Positions 10,987-22,648 are shown, counted from the first letter of the stretch. The stretch is 64,000 nt of DNA from Athripsodes cinereus (GCA_947579605.1 OX388318.1:26026098-26090097); one strand, 5' to 3'. Made by a program: numbers and translations. Notes: generated by a model not told the origin, from the letters alone.

Positions 10987-11637
10987 AAAAGTCATGCTTT
11001 AGGAATACGTAACTTTTAAAACACATTTAAAAACAGATAAAGTGGGACACTTATTTTATTCCAGGATATGATAGTAAAGTTTGAGTTTCGTAGCTTTGTA
11101 AAGTGTTGTTCAATAAATATGTGTAGGTACCTAAGAGAGTATTTATAGAATTTTATTTTCATTCGATTTGTTTGCGTTTTACTTTCACAGTTATAGGATA
11201 CCGACTTAGTAAGTAGAATAGTTAGTACTATTTTTATAGTATATTGTCACTCTGTCATTCAATTACGTTGAGTACCAAGTGGACAATTGCATACAGTGCC
11301 AATAGTGGACAATCATACGGCTTTTATTGAAATTGATAGTAATTCACTTGCTATTATTGCCTTCTCAATGCAACGGTAATAACAATTTGGAATAAATACC
11401 AGTATTTGCACATGAATACAATGTGTGTGCAGAGAAATAAATTTTGCTCCTATGAAAGGGCTATTAGCGTCCCCGTCGTTGAACCCGTCAGTTAGAATAT
11501 TTTTTAGAGGAGTCTGACAAAAAATCAACCTATAATTAGGTAAATTCAAGAGCAAACTGAAAACATTGTTCTTCCTTCGAGATGGATATTCTATTAAATG
11601 GTGCCAAAAAATCATCCATCATTATAATTATCATATC

Positions 11638-11890
11638 TTTTTTTTTTATTTTTTTTTTATTTTTTTTTTTATTTTTTTTTATAGAGACACTCACAGAAAA
11701 CTGACAACACAATACATAAATTACAAACATACAACAAGATCTGGCCAGTTCCCCAATTAGGAGCGTCTACAGCATGCACAAAAAGAGAATCTTTAACACA
11801 GGCAAAGAGAATCGTAATTTTCATTTCGCGTCTCACCGCTCCTCTTGGGAGCACAGGGCAGGAACCGGTGTCTTCCATTCAAAGGGTCTC
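11638..11890 (-). repeat. Retroposed segment with interrupted poly(A) tail
   Basis: On the minus strand about 200 nt of moderately GC-rich sequence (open frame 11669-11878) end in a long A-rich tail broken by single T bases (plus-strand T-run at 11638-11682). This arrangement suggests retroposition of a LINE 3' end or a transcript. The family was not recognised. Confidence 0.4.
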
Positions 11891-12119
11891 TGCGCCAATT
11901 AAAATCGGAAGAAATACCGGGTAAATCAAACATTATGTGCATAGATTATTTAATTCGATTTTTAAATTACTATTAATAATATTTTGTAAAAATTGATACA
12001 AAAATATAAACCAATACAGATTTAATACGTACAAGTTTAATAACGGCATTATTTGTTTTTCAAACATTTTTATCATTTTTGGATTTCTACAGCTAACACT
12101 TCATTTTTGTAGTTTTTTG

Positions 12120-12245
12120 ATATTTAAAAAAAACAAAGGACGCTTGTCAGGTAAGCAATGTCATCTGGCTTTTACAGAACACTCGAAAACTTATGGAAAA
12201 GAGCGGGAGATCAATTCGAGTTCTCCGCAATTAACAAAATACGTA
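12120..12245 (-). repeat. Dispersed repeat fragment
   Basis: It contains CTTTTACAGAACACTCG and GGAAAAGAGCGGGAGA words, reverse complement of the repeat seen complete at 34010-34250. Confidence 0.5.
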
Positions 12246-12661
12246 TCTCGTGCAGGTTACCTTTAAGGTTTATTTGATTAAACTAATAATTTAATCATTC
12301 CATTAAAATTATTTCGTGAAATATTTTATACGAAACTCCAATGTATTCATCTACAACAGGTGAAGTTATTGATGTGATGTGTATGCAATATCATTATTTG
12401 CACATAATATAACTTTATTATTACTGCTCAGGTAGGTCAACTTATTATATAATATAGATATACCTAATATAACATTGCTCTGAATCATTTGGCGAACTTA
12501 AGCCGGAATATTATTATGTTGTAATGAGAAATGTAATAACGCACAATGTGTAGGTACTTACTAGTTAAAATATAATATATAACTTTGTTTATATGTATAC
12601 TTGAACTTGTCTCATCATATTGAAATAAAAAAGAAAATCTTGTGTAAGTTTGAAATAAATT

Positions 12662-12990
12662 TATACTATACTGTACCCTCACGCCGTGTCTCAAGTGGGG
12701 TGGGCAGAGAGATCGGAACGCTATACATACCTATCAATCCTTTCATACTTCTTTCTCTTCTACATTTATACAATTTCTCATACATGCACGTCGATTTCTA
12801 TAACTTAACACACGGCCGCCCATAAAATTTGATCTACATGATCAAGCCACGTGGTTCTCAGGCACCCACGCTTCCTCACACCCCTTCTTTCAGACAAGTA
12901 TATCCTCTTTGTCATCCACTCCTCATTCATTCATTCCACATATCCAAAACACCGTAATTTATTTAAGCGCATTCTATCTACACCTACCTG
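12662..12990 (-). pseudogene. RTE-like LINE 3' end
   Basis: It matches the 4738-5150 copy over the CTCACGCCGTGTC start, the CACGGCCG word and the CACGTGGTTCTC word, with frame-disrupting changes. An ATAGT-type tail lies at the left edge (plus strand TTTATACTATACTGTA). Confidence 0.65.
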
Positions 12991-13453
12991 TTTTTTTTAT
13001 TATAGAAAACTCAAAAACTTACTGAAAGAGTAGGATACCTTTTCTTAACTAATTAATAAATTTGCATAGTTGAATTTAACACAATAGCTATTTTCTTTTC
13101 CATTATTTTTCGCATTAGGTTTCATCCTTTTTATTCTTGAATAGTTTAATAACATTATTTATTTTTGCTGATTATGAAAAAAAAAAACAAAGTGAACCGA
13201 ACAACGTCGGATTAAAAATTGTATCAAGTGTGCATTATTACAATACAACAATATAATGTAGAGTTTATCAGATTATTCGCGTGCTCAAGTGAATTATCAC
13301 AGTGAGTTACCAATACTGGCGTACAGCCTGTTCCTACAACTTGATCTTTCAACAGTTCAACTTGATCATAGTTACAACAAGAAAGTATTAAGAGCATGCC
13401 TACCATTGTATCTACTGTGTATGGAAATGGTGCCTCTGAATGTCGGTATGGAC

Positions 13454-14066
13454 CAGGGATGTTGCGGATGTCGATTTTTACACATCCGCGGATGTGAATG
13501 CGGATGCGGATTTTTGAAGGCTCACATCCGCGGATGCGGATGCGGATGCGGATGTTTAAGATGTTATAGAAAAAAAAGTAGGAACTATCTTAGTTGGTAG
13601 GCCCCATTGTCAAATATGTGGCGAAATTGTTGCTACAATAATATTATGTATTTTTTGGCGAAATATTTTTTTTCTTCTTTGTTATTTGCAAAAATAAAAT
13701 AAAAACGCGTCGGATCTTGTCACCATTATTTTTGTTGTTCTTCTTCTTCTATGAGTGCCATATCAGGTCCCCCCGACGTTGGCGATCACTCTGGAGAATG
13801 CTTCCCTGTCTCGTGCTGTGCGGACCAGCTCTCCCATCCGTGTTATTCCGGTCCATTTTTGTTCCCATTGGTTTAATTCAAGTGCAAAAGGCACGCGCCA
13901 TTCGCCTGCCCCGCCCCATTTCTTTCTTGACGCAAATTGTCTTACATCCGCATCCGCATGAACATCCGCATCAATTATTGCGGATGCGGATGCGGATGCA
14001 GATGTCCAAATACATGCGGAAGCTCCGCATTTGCGGATGCGGATGCGAATATTCACAACATCCCTG
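13454..14066. mobile_element. hAT MITE with CGGATG-repeat arms, copy 1
   Basis: The ends are CAGGGATGTTG and CAACATCCCTG, flanked by a perfect 8-bp duplication GTATGGAC (13446-13453, 14067-14074), diagnostic of hAT insertion. Both arms are filled with the hexamer CGGATG or its complement, plausibly subterminal transposase-binding repeats. The centre is AT-rich with no transposase. It is 128 bp longer than the copy at 32961-33445 mainly because of a nested LINE fragment (13737-13854). Confidence 0.88.
13737..13854 (-). mobile_element. Truncated LINE 3' end nested in the hAT MITE
   Basis: It is absent from the sister hAT copy and flanked by ATTTTTGTT on both sides (13728-13736, 13855-13863). 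On the minus strand it encodes KWTGITRMGELVRTARDREA and ends in a GAAGAAGAA tail. The same family occurs at 38340-38475, 42306-42405 and 57540-57745. Confidence 0.72.
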
Positions 14067-14185
14067 GTATGGACATGCAGCAGGTGCCTCAGGCTGTTCT
14101 TAGGTTACACGCTTATACCTACATCAGTGGCTTGTCTAAAGTTTTCATACTGGCTAAATCCATCCTCAATATTATAAAGTTATAA

Positions 14186-15510
14186 AAAAAACACAACTAC
14201 ATTATTAAAAAGTATGTGAAAGTGTAATGAAAATAAGTTTACCTATAATGGAACACCATGGAAATAAATTGAGCTTTGTTCTAAATTGAATTCTAAAAGT
14301 AACTGAAAAAATTATATCTGTAGAGTTGGCTCCATATTACTACATTATTATTCATCAGTGACAGTGCTAATTAATCCTCCAGTTCTTTCATCGGACGAGT
14401 ACCTACCGATCCATTTCATTATGATCACAAATCGGGATTATTTCTGCATATTAAAATCGCGAAATATTGTTCAACGAATCATTTATGTACGCTGAATTTC
14501 GGTACTTATGAGCAAGGCAAAAATATAACAACCATAAACTACATAAGCAAGCATAACATTGAAGGACTCATCGACCACCCGGACAGTGCATAAGTCTGGG
14601 GACTTCCACTTATTCGATTCTAATCTCTGCGCTAGCAAAATTGTCCACACGGAAGGTGCTATATGATAGGGCAGCCTAATGAACGGTCAGCCAAAACTAT
14701 CACGTGTGATATCTTCTGATGTTTGTGTGTGCGATATCCAAGCAAAACAAAATGCTATAACTTACTTTTTGTCTACGATTACAGCTCCGTACTCTTAGGT
14801 ACAACTGAACTTTAACAAAATCGCAATGGCTAATTACAGAAGCGCGCGTGAAGTTCAAAATTGTCGGATCGTAATTTTGGGATTTTCCTTAATTTTTTTA
14901 CTATTTCAAAGTTGCAAAAAAACTCAGATAAACCCCGTCTTTTGAAAAAATAAACCCTTGCTTGTGTGAAAGATACGCTACTGATCTATATAATTTACTG
15001 AATGCGAGTATTGCACGAATCATTGGTATCTTATTGATATTAAATTTATGTACTTACATTTCTATCTACTTGATAGTTGATTATTTTAGATCATACGTAG
15101 TGCTTACAAACTATTATATCTGAGCACGATATGCGCTCCACTTCCTTTGCAATGAAAACAGATAACATCAAGTTCCATATAACGTATGATAATATTATGA
15201 TGCAACAAGTAGGTATTCCAAAAACTATATTCAAGAATAAAAGTCATAGTTAGTTTTGAAGGCAAAGGTTGAAGATAAGTTGGAAGAAAGTAAATCTCCT
15301 GGCTCTATAACTTTATATGAGTTGACAGGAATAAGCAGCGCTGATGAGATGGTACGAATTGCTCAGAACAGAGGCACAAACATGTAAACATGTGTAAATA
15401 TTGGAGGTATCTGACACGATATCAAAATAAGAAGAACAGCAACAATGAGGGGCAATGGTTGCATGTATAGGTCGCCGGTACAGTGCGGCCTTAACCCGTG
15501 GAAGTTTCTG
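14186..15510. other. Non-coding stretch, nothing recognised
   Basis: No exon or element was recognised. The short minus-strand frame at 15313-15576 overlaps the MITE-1 edge and looks like chance. Confidence 0.4.
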
Positions 15511-15715
15511 CAGGGTTACTCTTGACAAAACTAAACACGATCTTAATCTAGTCTTGATCTTGATCATACGACTCACGAAGGGACTATGGTCAAAAACATC
15601 GCGCTACCGCTAACGCGCGATCGGTTTGCGTGTATTTTTGGCCAATAGTCACTTCGTGCGTCGTATGATCAAGACTAGATTAAGATCGTGTTTAGTTTTG
15701 TCAAGAGTAGCCCTG
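15511..15715. mobile_element. MITE-1 copy
   Basis: The ends are CAGGGTTACTCTTGACA and, reversed, CAGGGCTACTCTTGACA, flanked by CTG on both sides (15508-15510, 15716-15718). The arms pair almost throughout around a centre containing ATCGCGCTACCGCTAACGCG. Confidence 0.82.
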
Positions 15716-16392
15716 CTGATCACCTACTGTGAGATGAATATTTGATAATTGTAAATTAGTTATCGAACTACGAGATTTATTCAATAACCTTTATGGATAG
15801 AATTGTAACGCTTTCCAATTTTCTCAGAAAAGATGTTCCTTAATTAACAATATGACGAAAAAATTTGCTGTTTCAATCCATAACATTAAGATGGCAATGG
15901 TCTTCCTCACTCCAATACGAAACTATTGTACACTATATGATTTACATCTAATTAGTCATTAAAGGAACTTTGTTGACCCAACGCTTGTTTATTAAGACTA
16001 ACTGATATGAAATGATTTTGGCTGCATGATTTGACTGGCTGCATTACCAACTTTTCCTGTGAAATTCTAATCTTTATTGTTATGAATGTCTTTGTATTCA
16101 TTCAACTTTTCACGAACAATGTTTTCCTCTCTATGCACTGAAAAAAAATCGCTCATTTTAAGTTGCATAATTACAGTTTTGAAAAACTTTGCTCAAAATA
16201 GCTCTGCTTCAGAACCATGATAGAGGCTCAAACTTTGCTACTTTTCAGATATTTTATTACATGTGGGACATATTAACATTTTAAACTAAAATATCTATGA
16301 AGTTATCAGAAATAGCGAAAAGGTAGAGTGATGTATAATATCAAAAAAAAAATATCATAGGTATAGGCGCAATATTATAATAATAATAATAA

Positions 16393-17060
16393 TTCAAATT
16401 AATTGAACAGGAATCAAAATTACCATACTATAATTATTGTCCAGTATCGGTACTTGAAAACAATGACACTAAACTCTACTGGGATCGACCAATTCAAACT
16501 GATCGAACTATTATAGCTAATCGACCAGATATTGTGTTGGTCGATCGCAGATGCCGTAAAACATACATCATAGACATCACTATACCGCACGATGAAAATT
16601 TAAATAAAGCTGAGCAAGATAAGATAATAAAATATCTTGATCTTGCTCACGAAATCAAAGATATGTGGAGAACACCTACCACAATCATCGTGCCTATAGT
16701 GTTGTCTGTGAATGGTTTAATACCTAAGAGTCTGTCAAGCAACCTCAGAAAACTGGGAGTAGATGACAGGCTCAAATACAGCATGCAGAGGGCCGTACTT
16801 CTATCGTCCACCAGGATAGTAAGAAGGTTTTTGTCCCTGTAGCTCTGTAAGTGATCTCCCATGATTGTACTATTTCATAGAACATCATGGAAGAATCAAC
16901 TCGAATAATGTTGGGGTTCTACATTTTGAATATAAATTTATTTTAATATTTTATGGTTTTTGTTATTTAATGTTATATTTAAATTTTATTGTTAATCTTA
17001 TATTGTATTTAAAATGTAGAATCTAATATTGTTTTGTTAAATAAATGAGATATGAGATAT
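16393..17060 (+). pseudogene. C-terminus and 3' UTR of a non-LTR retrotransposon, possibly RLE type
   Basis: The plus-strand frame is open from 16393 to the stop at 16842. Text such as KLYWDRPIQTDRT, NRPDIVLVDRR and YIIDITIP, then KIIKYLDLAHEI and IVPIVLSVNGLIPKSL, is the C-terminal pattern of an arthropod retroelement polymerase. The RPD-(n)-IDI arrangement is compatible with a PD-(D/E)XK restriction-like endonuclease fold, which is an inference. The RT is missing. A 3' UTR of about 200 nt ends in AATAAATGAGATATGAG. The upstream part is lost to 5' truncation. Confidence 0.62.
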
Positions 17061-18111
17061 AATAACAACATTATAATAACATGGCTAGTATTGTTACCAG
17101 GAGCACAGAGATTTATGGCGGTGTAATGTGAGAATGGGTAGTTAATAATATTATAATTTTATCAGGTGCGCAGCATACACTAGATGATAGATAATAAAAT
17201 ATAATCATTGTATAATTTATGGTCTCCCAGTTCCCCTAGGTGAACAATAACGGAAGGTTAGTAGTTCTTGTTTCATAATACACACATTACTTGTATCAAT
17301 ATTGTATTAATATTATATACTTGTAATATGATATAATTATTAATTCTGCTTCATTGTAAACAGAAGATGATTGAAATTGAGGCATTTATTTTATTTTGGA
17401 CTCTATTTCCAGAACTTAAAAACCAAACGTATAAAATTATATTATTAAAAAGATGTTTCAGTGAAAAGTTGTTAAATTATATTTGTTTAATCTAACTATA
17501 TATTTATTTAAACTTTAGAATTTATTTATTATTTTTTAATTAATTAAAAAAATCTAATTGATAAATTAAATGTACTTGTTTATTTGAATTGAATTTACTC
17601 GAATATAAATTTACCTATTTCAAATTGATTGGTAGGGTGTTATTTCTGTTTTTTTCAGCAGTTTATTATGTAAATAAAAACGGCTGAAAAAATATTAAAA
17701 AGATATTAAATTCAAAATAATTTACATTTTCTTTGAAACAATGCTGACTGACCAATCAATATTATAAGTATAAATTATGTTGTGACATCTGAATAGGTCT
17801 AGCCAACAGTACCTACCTTCTCTATGTATGAGAATGTGTTCAGCACTTGTGTCTGACATTATCACTATAAAACATAGTATCTAGAATCTAGATGGTATTG
17901 TCACGTTAACACGACAAGATAATGAAGCGGTATATTCATATATCACTCTGCACTTAGTAGTTATTATAGGTGAATGAAATATTATACAAGTGTTAAATCC
18001 GGCTTGTATGTGGCAATGTAAACAAGTCATCTCCGTGCATGAGAAATGTGATTTATTCTTATTATATGTATATTTGACTGCAGTTTTAGTTTCAAGTTAA
18101 TTTTTATACTG
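17061..18111. other. AT-rich stretch, nothing recognised
   Basis: Very AT-rich; no exon or complete element was seen. Confidence 0.4.
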
Positions 18112-18330
18112 CAAAGTTACTCTTGACACACTCCAAATACGACCTTAATCCTGTCTTGATCTTTACCATACGACGTGCTAAAGGACTATAGTTAAAAATA
18201 CCGCGCTACCGCTCCCGCGAGATTGGCATGGACGTATTTTTAACTTAAGTCACTTTGCGCGTCGCATAATTAAGATCAAGACAAGATTAACATCGTACAT
18301 ATTATATAGATTGTGTCAAGAGTAACCCTA
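18112..18330. mobile_element. MITE-1 copy, diverged
   Basis: The left end is CAAAGTTACTCTTGACAC and the right end GTGTCAAGAGTAACCCTA. The arms pair but with more mismatches than at 15511-15715, and no clean target duplication is visible. Confidence 0.65.
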
Positions 18331-18369
18331 TAGAATTGTTAATCCGTTTTCTTATAAAAATAGGGTTCT

Positions 18370-18575
18370 CACCTACAATCCCATAAATGGGTTAGACAGC
18401 GGACTAACTGCACGTAAAAAAAAACATGCAAATCGTCCTTTCTGTACCAACGACAGTTAAAGACTTTCAGGATGGATTTCATACCTCATCGCTGAATTTA
18501 AAACGCCAAATGTCTTACAGGAGTGTTTTACTAATACCTGCCTTTTGTAGGACAAACGAAAACTTACACCAAAAA
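18370..18575 (-). repeat. Dispersed repeat fragment
   Basis: A diverged reverse complement of the 34010-34250 repeat: CGGACTAACTGCACGTAA, CATCGCTGAATTTAAAA and CCTTTTGTAGGACAAACG. Confidence 0.45.
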
Positions 18576-18659
18576 GTGAAGGATCTATTTTTTACCGAGG
18601 TCTCCACAGTGAGATCCGATTTGATATACTATGATCGTTCACTAGATGTTTCGTCGCAT

Positions 18660-18725
18660 TAGTACCTACCCATAGTACAAGTTTGGGACTAGCTCGATCT
18701 GTTCTGATTGTATACGAATGTAAAG
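18660..18725 (+). repeat. SINE-1 3' fragment
   Basis: It contains GTTTGGGACTAGCTCG, the conserved 3' body of SINE-1 (19584-19833). Confidence 0.5.
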
Positions 18726-19210
18726 ATATGTTATATCTACACGTAGTTGCCCAAATTCAACGGCACATAAAAATATAAACCATTCTAAAAAACTGCGTAT
18801 TGAATATACCAAGGCAGTCTAAGCTTTTATTGAATCCAGGAGTACCTAAGCACTTTGTAGTAGGTACATAACTTTATGGAACAGGTATTCCTTCTATTAA
18901 TTTAAGTATCCTGTGCGATTTACGGTGTAAAGTACGTTTACAGCCTGCAGTATATTAGTACTGTATATTATTATAACGTATTGAATTGAATAGGTATGTA
19001 ATATCATTTAATAAGTGGTGCTATTAGAGAACAACTGTGGATTACCTGCAGTACCTACTTTATGTTCAGATAGGTACCTACTCAAGTAGCATTCACATTG
19101 CTTCACTTTGGATGATCATCCAGAGTGTCAGGGTCGAACCTGTTCATCGAAAGTGAACACGTCTATTCACACTTGTTCATCCTATTCATTCACTGCCATA
19201 TCAACACTCA

Positions 19211-19350
19211 AATTCAAAATTCAAATTCAAATATTTTTTATTTAAATAAAATTTACAAATTAATAATATTACATACACACCTTATTACTAAAAAAACACA
19301 TTTGTTACATATTTGACCCTCAAAATTGAGCAGTGTTCGTGCTTTGAGTG
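19211..19350 (-). mobile_element. LINE C 3' tail nested in family X copy 1
   Basis: It is missing from the 47045-47522 copy. The insertion is bounded by CTCA on both sides (19207-19210, 19351-19354). On the minus strand it reads CACTCAAAGCACGAACACTG, GAGGGTCAAATATGTAA, and ends in TTTGAATTTGAA repeats, matching the 3' end at 43905-44040. Confidence 0.72.
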
Positions 19351-19583
19351 CTCACGGTCATGTTGTATGTAGTTTAACGTATTTTAGTAAAAAAAAAACA
19401 ACTAAACAAATAAAAAAAATAAAAAATAACACTTGCTTAAAATTAAAACAAATTAATATAATTCTCGACAGCATGATAAATTTGTACATGATTTCAATAC
19501 AAATTCATAGGGAATAAGACAAATGATAGGAGAAAACTGGTTTATGGTCGTTTCAGTGAAAGGACCTTTCATCAAAATTATGT

Positions 19584-19833
19584 GTGCGACCGGTGTGGCG
19601 CGGAGGCTAACGCACTTGCCTTTGAGTCACGAGGTCCCGGGTTCGATTCCCGGCCAGGGCAAAATGAAGAATGACCTTTTTCAGATTGTCCTGGGTCTGG
19701 GTGTTACATGTATATGTGTTTAGTGCATTGTATATGTGTATCGCCGTGTTAGTACCCATAATACAAGATTCATATCTTAGTTTGGGACTAGCTCGGTCTG
19801 TGTGAATTGTCTACACGTGTTATGTGTTATGTG
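19584..19833 (+). mobile_element. SINE-1, tRNA-derived, complete copy
   Basis: The head GACCGGTGTGGCGCGGAGGC holds an A-box-like element, and GGGTTCGATTCCC is a near-ideal B box within a T-stem-like hairpin. The body includes TTTGGGACTAGCTCG. The tail is made of GTGTTATGT repeats. TTATGT flanks both sides (19578-19583, 19834-19839), and the interrupted family X sequence resumes exactly after it. The acceptor stem does not pair, so this is a SINE and not a tRNA gene. Confidence 0.82.
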
Positions 19834-20207
19834 TTATGTCGGATAGTAATCGTTTTCAGCCATCATCGCTAGTGATCACTATTGATGAAACGCCCGTTCA
19901 CACCTTTTCATTTTAGAGGATCATCCAGAGTGATCACTGAAAGTGAACAAATGTGAACGCCCCTTTAGTTACATAGATAATATTGAATGAATTATCTGGT
20001 GGTTGTTTAAACAGCTACACTTGTTACATGTTACCATTGTCTTACACATTACCTACAGTAGGCATAGTAAACCAGTTATGTATTTTAACTAGTAACATTT
20101 TAAATGATGAGCCAGAGGCGTTCCTTACATACGTCTACGGAATTATGGAAATACCTTAGAATCCTAGGATATTTTGAAAATACAATATATCATCTTTACT
20201 ACTATAC

Positions 20208-20366
20208 TATAACCTCACGCCGTTTCCCAAGTGGGGTAGGCAGAGATAACGGAACGACGTAATATAGATCTTTCCTTATATACATTCATGGAATTTCTCA
20301 TGTACGCACGTCGATTTCTCTAACTCAACACACGGCTGTCCTGAAGATTTTGGTTTACGTGATCAT
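20208..20366 (-). pseudogene. RTE-like LINE 3' end, short copy
   Basis: It begins (plus strand) CTATACTATAACCTCACGCCG and matches 4738-5150 over about 150 bp. Confidence 0.6.
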
Positions 20367-20392
20367 AGGCTCCTTATTAACTTCTTCTTTTT

Positions 20393-20570
20393 AAAAAAAA
20401 AAAGATATACCTATCTGGGTTTTGTTATAAACCCAAATACAACCTTATACACCTTTCACAGTAAGCTAAAAGCTTACGTCGTGAAAGGGGAGTTTGCCGG
20501 TACCTGGTATCGAACCACGGACCCCCTGTTCACAAGGCCGAGGCTCTACCTCCAGGCTACCGACGAACTC
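20393..20570 (-). mobile_element. SINE-2 copy, well preserved
   Basis: On the minus strand it starts GAGTTCGTCGGTAGCC, carries the B-box-like GGTTCGATACC, a body with TTTCACGACGTAAGC and GGGTTTATAACAAAACCC, and ends in a poly(A) tail. Confidence 0.75.
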
Positions 20571-20675
20571 TTATGTAATTATACATAGGTACGTCTCTGA
20601 CTGAGGATGTTGAATATTTAGTATCTCGATATCTTCTACCTAGCACCTGTCCTTCTTCGTCCTGCCAATGCTGCC

Positions 20676-20721
20676 TTCATGTATATATTGCAACTAATGA
20701 GAGTTGCAATATATACATGAA
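20676..20721. repeat. Perfect 20-bp hairpin
   Basis: The arm TTCATGTATATATTGCAACT and its exact reverse complement are separated by a 6-nt loop. The size is suitable for a small-RNA precursor or a foldback remnant; no flanking duplication is obvious. Confidence 0.8.
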
Positions 20722-20975
20722 ACTTGTCCCAATACTTCTGCCTACAGGGGAACTAAATAATAATAATAATATTGTGGATTCAAGCAAGGAAGGTATTAAA
20801 ATGGATTTATAGTTCAGTAATTCGTTGTAACCATTATTAGGTATTTACTTTTATTTGATTCTACGTAATTCTTTGTAGAAAGAATACAATTTTACATTAC
20901 TTTAAAGACACTTCTATGCAAAATCGTAATATTTTCGACTAAATAGTAGGCTCGTATTTTAATTAATTTACGTTA

Positions 20976-21105
20976 CTTATTTATTTTATTCTTTCTGCAC
21001 ATCATCATTATAATATAACGGTGTTAACACAACAATACACAATTTAAAATACTAAGACGATATGGAGTAGCCAGATTATCACTCTGAAGTGATTTCTTCT
21101 AACGG
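20976..21105 (-). repeat. LINE B 3' end
   Basis: It contains CTTTCTGCACATCATCATTA and GATTATCACT words shared with 8566-8721. Confidence 0.6.
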
Positions 21106-21234
21106 TTATGCGGTTAATTCTCGACCATTGTTTCTCTGGTAGATTAAACCCTGAAAATCTTCGGGTCGGATCTGTTATTAGATGCCTTTCATCGAGGATT
21201 TGAGTATTCCATTCTTTTCATTCAATGATCAATA

Positions 21235-21370
21235 ATTAACAGAACCCGAACTGACCATGGCAGATGCGGACATCTTCTCCACTTGTGGGACAAGAAAGAC
21301 CATCCCCTATGTGCGTGTGCCACTCGAAAACTTACGGAAAAGAGTAAGAGACCAATTCTTTGCCGTGTAC
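21235..21370 (-). repeat. Dispersed repeat fragment
   Basis: It has CCACTTGTGGGA, GCCACTCGAAAACTTACGG and AAGAGTAAGAGACCAATTC, reverse complement of the 34010-34250 family. Confidence 0.5.
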
Positions 21371-21777
21371 TCCATGGAATAAGTAGGCATATTAGCCATC
21401 TTTTTTAAGTTTTATTCAAGTATGTACGTTAGTGCGCTATTCATTGCTAAACTAACTGTTATTGTTGAAGTAAACAGAAATACTTGTACAGTAAACACTT
21501 GCAGCGTTCAAAGTGAGCCGCCCTTCCATATTCAGTGGATAATATGCAATACCACAATATTCTGAACTAAGTATAATATTAAATTAATTCCCAGTTCACT
21601 TAACAAATAGTTCTTCAACTGGAGCGATCCACAACAACCGCATATTGAGTGTGTAACAAGAGCATTTTGTAGGAAGTTAAGATGATTGTGTATTGAGAGT
21701 AATTCGTTTATTATGTAACTACTTCACTGAATATGTTTATTTAACGAAACATAACATAATATTTGATATATGGACAA

Positions 21778-21853
21778 GTCACACAGTTAGAGCTAGTCCT
21801 AAACTAAGATATGAATCTTAAACAATTGATAGGTACTAATGCGATGGTAAACA
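21778..21853 (-). repeat. SINE-1 3' fragment
   Basis: AGCTAGTCCTAAACTAAGAT is the reverse complement of the SINE-1 3' body. Confidence 0.5.
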
Positions 21854-21967
21854 TACCAACAGTCCAATTCTATTACTCAGCAAATCGAAAATTTGGATTT
21901 ATTATTAATATTACTGACAATAAGATGAATTTATTAAATTATCAAATTTAACTAAATAACTTTTTTT

Positions 21968-22046
21968 GACATTTTTATACCAATATTTGACATTTTTATA
22001 CCAATATTCGACATTTTTATACCAATATTTGACATTTTTATACCAT
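21968..22046. repeat. 21-bp tandem repeat, 3.8 copies
   Basis: The unit GACATTTTTATACCAATAT plus two T-rich bases is repeated three full times and once partially, with a single C/T difference seen. Confidence 0.9.
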
Positions 22047-22129
22047 TTTGATTCATTTTTTTTAGTGTCTTGACCAAAATTTTTTTTGACAATTTTGAAC
22101 TTTTTTATTAATATAACCTGATAATGTTA

Positions 22130-22286
22130 CACTGTTTGTCAAACTCTCGTTTTCTATTAATGTAATTGTTTGTGTCTTTTTTTTAAGTGATCGTACCTTT
22201 GTATACATGTATTGTAAGTATACAGAGGGTTAACATGTAAAAGGCTTTGGCCGTGAATATATGTAAATAAAATAAAAATAAATAAG
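22130..22286 (+). repeat. LINE 3' UTR with AATAAA-rich tail
   Basis: GGCTTTGGCCGTGAATATA is followed by GTAAATAAAATAAAAATAA, a common end of insect non-LTR elements. No ORF remains. Confidence 0.45.
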
Positions 22287-22509
22287 ATTTTAACAAGGAT
22301 CATTACAGCTGAAGGCCTATGCGATCCCAGAAATAAACTAACAATATCCAGACGACAACATTAATACAATATATCTTCAATTTTCCTAATTGGTAATAGA
22401 CACTCTCTTCCAATTTCACAAACAAATAACTATAAAAAAATACACGCTCTCTTTTTATATGTTCAATATTTAGTTATGAAAAAAGTGCATAGGTATTAGG
22501 TATGCCTAT

Positions 22510-22648
22510 TTTATTTATTTATTCTTTTTGCACATCATCATTAATTTATAAAAGTATTAACAAAATAATATAAAATTTTAAAAACTAGGACGATATGCAG
22601 TGGCGAGATTATCACTATAATGTGATTTCTTCCATCTTACCACGGTTT
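22510..22648 (-). repeat. LINE B 3' end
   Basis: Very similar to 8566-8721, including TTTTTGCACATCATCATTA and GCAGTGGCGAGATTATCAC. Confidence 0.65.

Larger units (their letters stand above)
13268..14185 (+). pseudogene. Open frame interrupted by a hAT element (function unknown)
   Basis: A plus-strand frame runs from 13268 into the left target duplication of the hAT element (13446-13453). The sequence after the right duplication (14075-14185) continues in the same frame to a TAA at about 14185 if one duplication and the element are ignored. The pre-insertion frame would be about 100 codons with hydrophobic stretches and no recognised domain. It may be a chance ORF or an unrecognised exon. Confidence 0.25.
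19084..19968. mobile_element. Family X TIR element, copy 1, with two nested insertions
   Basis: The left end AAGTAGCATTCACATTGC and the right end, reversed, AAGGGGCGTTCACATTTG form imperfect TIRs. Subterminal GGATGATCATCC and AGTGATCACT palindromes mark both arms. Alignment by eye with the uninterrupted copy at 47045-47522 exposes the inserted LINE C tail (19211-19350) and SINE-1 (19584-19833). There is no transposase ORF. Confidence 0.72.

Noticed and set aside
13763..14056. ORF with Asp-Ala or Ser-Ala repeats
   Set aside because: Translation of the CGGATG hexamer array and the nested LINE fragment.
19584..19655. tRNA gene
   Set aside because: The T-arm and B box are good, but the acceptor stem does not pair. 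The unit has a SINE body, tail and target duplication.
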